This document shows positions 14,207 to 18,642 of a DNA stretch of 18,642 nt, piece after piece. Under the pieces are notes generated by a model that was given only the letters and a program-made list of their open reading frames with translations, searched no databases and was not told where the DNA came from. The position numbers and the translations under genes were made by a program. Position 1 is the first letter of the stretch, and each line of letters opens with the position of its first letter. Where the stretch lies: the NCBI GenBank assembly GCA_964599565.1, contig CAZRFE010000047.1, positions 1 through 18,642 of the forward strand, written 5' to 3'. This stretch comes from JAJUFS01 sp964599565. Its GTDB lineage: Bacteria; Pseudomonadota; Gammaproteobacteria; Natronospirales; JAJUFS01.

Positions 14207-14209
14207 TTG

Positions 14210-16045
14210 TTATTCGACTGTGACGGACTTCGCAAGATTGCGCGGCTTGTCGACGTCCGTGCCGCGCAGGACGGCGACGTGGTAGGCGAGCAGCTGCAGG
14301 GGAATGGTGTAGACGATCGGCTCGGTCAGCGGACCGACCCGCCGCGGCATGTGGATGACTTCGATGCCTTCCTCGGAGCGGATGCCGGACTCGGGGTCGG
14401 CGAACACGTAAAGCCGGCCGCCGCGCGCGTGCACTTCCTGGAGATTCGCCTTCAGCTTGTCGACGAGATCGTCCTTGGGCGCAACCGCGATCACCGGCAC
14501 CGTGTCGTCGACCAGCGCGAGCGGTCCATGCTTGAGCTCGCCGGAGGGATACGCCTCGGCGTGGATGTAGGAAATTTCCTTCAGCTTCAGCGCGCCTTCG
14601 AGCGCGATGGCGTAATGCACGCCGCGGCCGAGAAACAGCGCGTGCTGCTTGTCCACGAACTCTTCCGCAAGCTTCGCGATGCGTTCATCCAGCTCGAGCG
14701 CGGCTTCGACGTTGCGCGCGATCGCCTTGAGACCCTGCACGATCGCGCTTTCACGGTCGCCCGGCAGCCCGTTGTGCCGCGCAAGCACGACCGTGAGCAG
14801 GCACAGCGCAACCAGCTGCGTGGTGAATGCCTTCGTCGATGCAACGCCGATCTCCGGGCCCGCGCGCGTCATCAGCACGAGGTCGGCTTCGCGCACGAGC
14901 GAGGATTCCGGCACGTTGCATATCGCCAGTGTCGCGAGGTATCCCGCATCCCTCGCAAGCCGCAGCGCCGCAAGCGTGTCCGCGGTTTCGCCGGACTGCG
15001 AGATGCAGACGAACAGTGTGTCCGCGGGAACCACGGGGTTGCGGTAGCGGAACTCGCTCGCCACTTCCACGGTGCACGGAAGGCTTGCGTACTGCTCGAT
15101 GAAATAGCGCGCAACGATGCCGGCGTGATAGCTCGTGCCGCAGGCGACGATATGCACGTTGCGGATCTTTCCGAACAGTTCGGCGGCCTTGATGCCGAAC
15201 GCCTGTTCGAGCACGTGTTCCTGGGTGAGGCGTTCTTCCAGCGTTTCCGCGATCGCGCGCGGCTGCTCGAAGATCTCCTTCAGCATGTAGTGCCGGTATT
15301 CGCCGCGCTCCACCGCATCCGCGGACATTTCCGATTCGTGTTCCGGGCGTTCGACGGGCCTGTCGTCGGCGTCGACGATCTCGATCTTCTGCCGCGTGAT
15401 GCGCGCGACGTCGCCTTCCTCGAGAAAGCGGAAGCGCCGCGTGACGGGCAGCAGTGCCTGGATGTCGGAGGCGACGAAGTTCTCGCCGATGCCGAGGCCG
15501 AGAACGACCGGGCAGCCGACGCGTGCGGCGACGACGGTTTCGGGATCGTCCTTCGCGATGACGACGAGCGCGTAGGCGCCGTGGAGCCTCTTCACCGCCG
15601 CGCGCACGGCGGCGAAGAGATCGCCCGTATGCTTGATCTCGTCGGCAATGAGATGCGCCACCGCTTCGGTGTCGGTATCGGAGCTGAACGCGTAACCTTT
15701 CGCGCGCAGTTCATCGCGCAGCGATTCGTAGTTCTCGATGATGCCGTTGTGAACCAGCGCAATGCTGTCGCCGGAAAAATGCGGATGCGCGTTGCGCTCG
15801 CTCGGCACGCCGTGCGTTGCCCAGCGCGTATGCGCGATGCCGCGGCGCGCGCTCAGGGGTTCGCGTTCGATCAGGTCCGCAAGACCCTGCACGCGGCCCT
15901 GCACGCGGCGACGATCAAGCGTCGCATCGTCGCGCACGACGGCAACGCCTGCGGAATCGTAACCGCGATATTCGAGCCTGCGCAGGCCTTCCACGAGGAT
16001 AGGCACCACATCGCGTTCGCCAACAGCTCCGACAATCCCGCACAT
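14210..16045 (-). CDS. glmS: Glutamine--fructose-6-phosphate aminotransferase (isomerizing)
   Basis: GlmS makes glucosamine-6-phosphate from fructose-6-phosphate and glutamine in the cytoplasm, the first step of amino-sugar supply for peptidoglycan and LPS. At 611 aa it matches the family (E. coli 609). The Met-Cys-Gly-Ile start gives the N-terminal nucleophile Cys; glutaminase motifs EYRGYDSAGVAV, HTRWATHG, HNGIIENY and SDTDTEA follow. Two SIS domains come next, with CGTSYHA, SQSGETADT, STKAFTTQ and GRGVHYAIALEGALKLKEI. The C-terminus KPRNLAKSVTVE is canonical. The ATG at 16045 has GGAGG 10 nt upstream. It follows glmU by 66 nt that hold a stable hairpin. No truncation or missing catalytic residue is visible. 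Confidence 0.98.
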   Translation of the reverse strand: MCGIVGAVGERDVVPILVEGLRRLEYRGYDSAGVAVVRDDATLDRRRVQGRVQGLADLIEREPLSARRGIAHTRWATHGVPSERNAHPHFSGDSIALVHNGIIENYESLRDELRAKGYAFSSDTDTEAVAHLIADEIKHTGDLFAAVRAAVKRLHGAYALVVIAKDDPETVVAARVGCPVVLGLGIGENFVASDIQALLPVTRRFRFLEEGDVARITRQKIEIVDADDRPVERPEHESEMSADAVERGEYRHYMLKEIFEQPRAIAETLEERLTQEHVLEQAFGIKAAELFGKIRNVHIVACGTSYHAGIVARYFIEQYASLPCTVEVASEFRYRNPVVPADTLFVCISQSGETADTLAALRLARDAGYLATLAICNVPESSLVREADLVLMTRAGPEIGVASTKAFTTQLVALCLLTVVLARHNGLPGDRESAIVQGLKAIARNVEAALELDERIAKLAEEFVDKQHALFLGRGVHYAIALEGALKLKEISYIHAEAYPSGELKHGPLALVDDTVPVIAVAPKDDLVDKLKANLQEVHARGGRLYVFADPESGIRSEEGIEVIHMPRRVGPLTEPIVYTIPLQLLAYHVAVLRGTDVDKPRNLAKSVTVE

Positions 16046-16075
16046 GAAATGCTTTCCTCCCGTTTGCCGTGAATG

Positions 16076-16105
16076 CGGTTTTCCTCTCCGACGGAGAGAA
16101 AACCG
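16076..16105 (-). other. Intercistronic hairpin between glmU and glmS
   Basis: A stem of 13 bp with one bulged base (16076-16089 with 16093-16105, 3-nt loop) starts a few nt after the glmU stop. On the transcript it reads CGGTTTTCTCTCC, loop GTC, then GGAGAGGAAAACCG. No T-run follows it, so it is not a standard terminator. It lies ahead of the glmS ribosome-binding site, which remains outside the stem. In enterobacteria the glmU-glmS junction is a processing site and the glmS leader is sRNA-controlled; a similar role here is only a guess. Confidence 0.6.
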
Positions 16106-16111
16106 GTCGAA

Positions 16112-17473
<1,362 letters not shown>

Positions 17474-17496
17474 GAGGTGTCCCCGAAACGATGTTC

Positions 17497-17525
17497 AGTC
17501 TAGCGCAAAGCCGCAAATCCTGTTC
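17497..17525 (-). promoter_or_regulatory. Weak candidate promoter for glmU
   Basis: Between the atpC terminator and glmU the minus strand carries TAGACT (17497-17502) as a possible -10, with a poor -35-like TGAACA about 18 nt upstream. The terminator argues that a promoter must be near, but the match is weak. Confidence 0.3.
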
Positions 17526-17540
17526 AGGCCCGGAAATGCA

Positions 17541-17565
17541 AAAAGCGCAGCTTGGCTGCGCTTTT
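17541..17565 (-). terminator. Rho-independent terminator after atpC
   Basis: A perfect 11-bp stem (17541-17551 with 17555-17565) has a 3-nt loop. On the minus strand the GC stem is followed by TTTTT (GCTGCGCTTTTTGC). The stem is flanked by A/T runs on both sides, so it could act in both directions, but only the minus direction has a gene to end. It separates the atp operon from glmU. Confidence 0.92.
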
Positions 17566-17599
17566 CGTCCGGAACAACAAGGTATTTCACCGGTTCCGC

Positions 17600-18016
17600 C
17601 TACCGGGCGGTGCGACGGATCTTCTCGATGAACTTCAGTCGCGCGACCGCTTCGGCAAGTTCCGCCTGCGCACGTGCCATGTCGATGTCGCCCTTGCGTT
17701 CGGCAAGCGCTTCCTCGGCTTCCTGCTTCGCCTTCAGTGCCGCCGCTTCATCGATGTCGGCCGCGCGCAGCGCGGTGTCGGCAAGCACGGTCACCATGCT
17801 CGGCTGCACTTCCAGCATGCCGCCGGAAACGAAGAACGTCAGTTCCTCGCCTTCCGTCTGCACGCGGATCTCGCCGCTGCCAAGCCGCGTGATCAGCGGC
17901 GAGTGGCGCGGCGCGATGCCGATTTCGCCCATCTCCGCCGGCGCGAACACCATGTTCGCCTGGCCCGAGAAGATCGAGCGTTCGGCGCTGACGATGTCGA
18001 CGTGTATCGTTGCCAT
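17600..18016 (-). CDS. atpC: F1Fo ATP synthase epsilon subunit
   Basis: Central-stalk subunit of F1, regulating ATP hydrolysis and linking rotation of gamma to the c-ring. At 138 aa it matches the gammaproteobacterial family. The N-terminal beta-sandwich is recognisable (HVDIVSAERSIFSG, GEIGIAPRHSPLIT, FVSGGMLEVQP, VTVLADTA), followed by a Glu/Ala-rich two-helix C-terminal domain. ATG at 18016 is preferred to the adjacent in-frame TTG at 18019; MATIHVDIVS is the expected start. It lies 16 nt behind atpD, and its end is followed by a hairpin terminator about 35 nt downstream. Confidence 0.97.
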   Translation of the reverse strand: MATIHVDIVSAERSIFSGQANMVFAPAEMGEIGIAPRHSPLITRLGSGEIRVQTEGEELTFFVSGGMLEVQPSMVTVLADTALRAADIDEAAALKAKQEAEEALAERKGDIDMARAQAELAEAVARLKFIEKIRRTAR

Positions 18017-18032
18017 CAACTCTTACCTTCGC

Positions 18033-18642
<610 letters not shown>

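Larger units (their letters stand above)
13741..14209 (-). other. Intergenic region between glmS and gene D: terminator, promoter and long 5' leader
   Basis: From right to left it holds the glmS terminator, an AT-rich stretch with an imperfectly spaced ACATAT/ATATGT palindrome (14110-14132), the promoter above, and a GC-rich leader. In the leader, CGTGA/TCACG (13977-13992) and CACGGGA-x-GAC/GTC-x-TCCCGTG (13955-13980, GGGG loop on the transcript) are alternative, overlapping hairpins. A 12-nt direct repeat CGCGCCACGGGA occurs at 13870 and 13950. No convincing gene or known riboswitch was recognised. Confidence 0.6.

Noticed and set aside
14147..16072. 641-residue plus-strand frame
   Set aside because: Antisense of glmS, which is unambiguous.
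16046..16111. glmS ribozyme/riboswitch considered upstream of glmS
   Set aside because: The gap is only 66 nt, far too short for the glmS ribozyme, which is typical of Gram-positive bacteria.

Overview
The window is about 18.6 kb of GC-rich bacterial DNA. The gene order atpD-atpC-glmU-glmS on one strand is the classic gammaproteobacterial arrangement (known from E. coli and relatives), so the source is most likely a high-GC gammaproteobacterium. No RNA genes, CRISPR arrays, insertion sequences or other mobile-element genes were seen.

Right end (about 14.2-18.6 kb, minus strand): housekeeping genes. These are the C-terminal part of atpD, then atpC with a strong hairpin terminator behind it, then glmU and glmS, the two enzymes of UDP-GlcNAc supply. 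A multi-stem GC-rich terminator with a T-tract follows glmS.

Middle and left (0.6-14.1 kb, minus strand): an accessory locus of five exported proteins, here called D, E, C, B and A in transcription order. A good sigma70-type promoter (TTGCAG-17-TAAAAT) with an AT-rich upstream stretch precedes it, followed by an untranslated leader of about 290 nt. D (319 aa), E (162 aa), C (351 aa) and A (1433 aa) are signal-peptide-bearing beta-sandwich proteins of the DUF11 / conserved-repeat type. B (about 1931 aa) is a giant outer-membrane protein: N-terminal DUF11/SdrB-like domains, a central OmpA-type peptidoglycan-binding domain, Ig-like modules, and a beta-barrel of about 800 residues at the C-terminus. 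B and A overlap by 4 nt (ATGA) with an ideal Shine-Dalgarno for A inside the end of B. My inference is that B is a cell-wall-tethered outer-membrane platform, and that D, E, C and A are displayed by it or assembled with it into a surface layer, fibre or adhesin. This would be a self-contained, possibly undescribed surface-assembly system. The function is not demonstrated by the sequence.

The locus has unusual RNA/DNA structure: a perfect 17-bp inverted repeat lying on the most likely start codon of B, preceded by two more perfect hairpins with mutually exclusive pairings, and several perfect hairpins in the 382-nt gap upstream of C.

Left edge (1-612, plus strand): the C-terminal part of a conserved protein resembling HD-domain phosphohydrolases, converging on gene A with only 5 nt between the stop codons.
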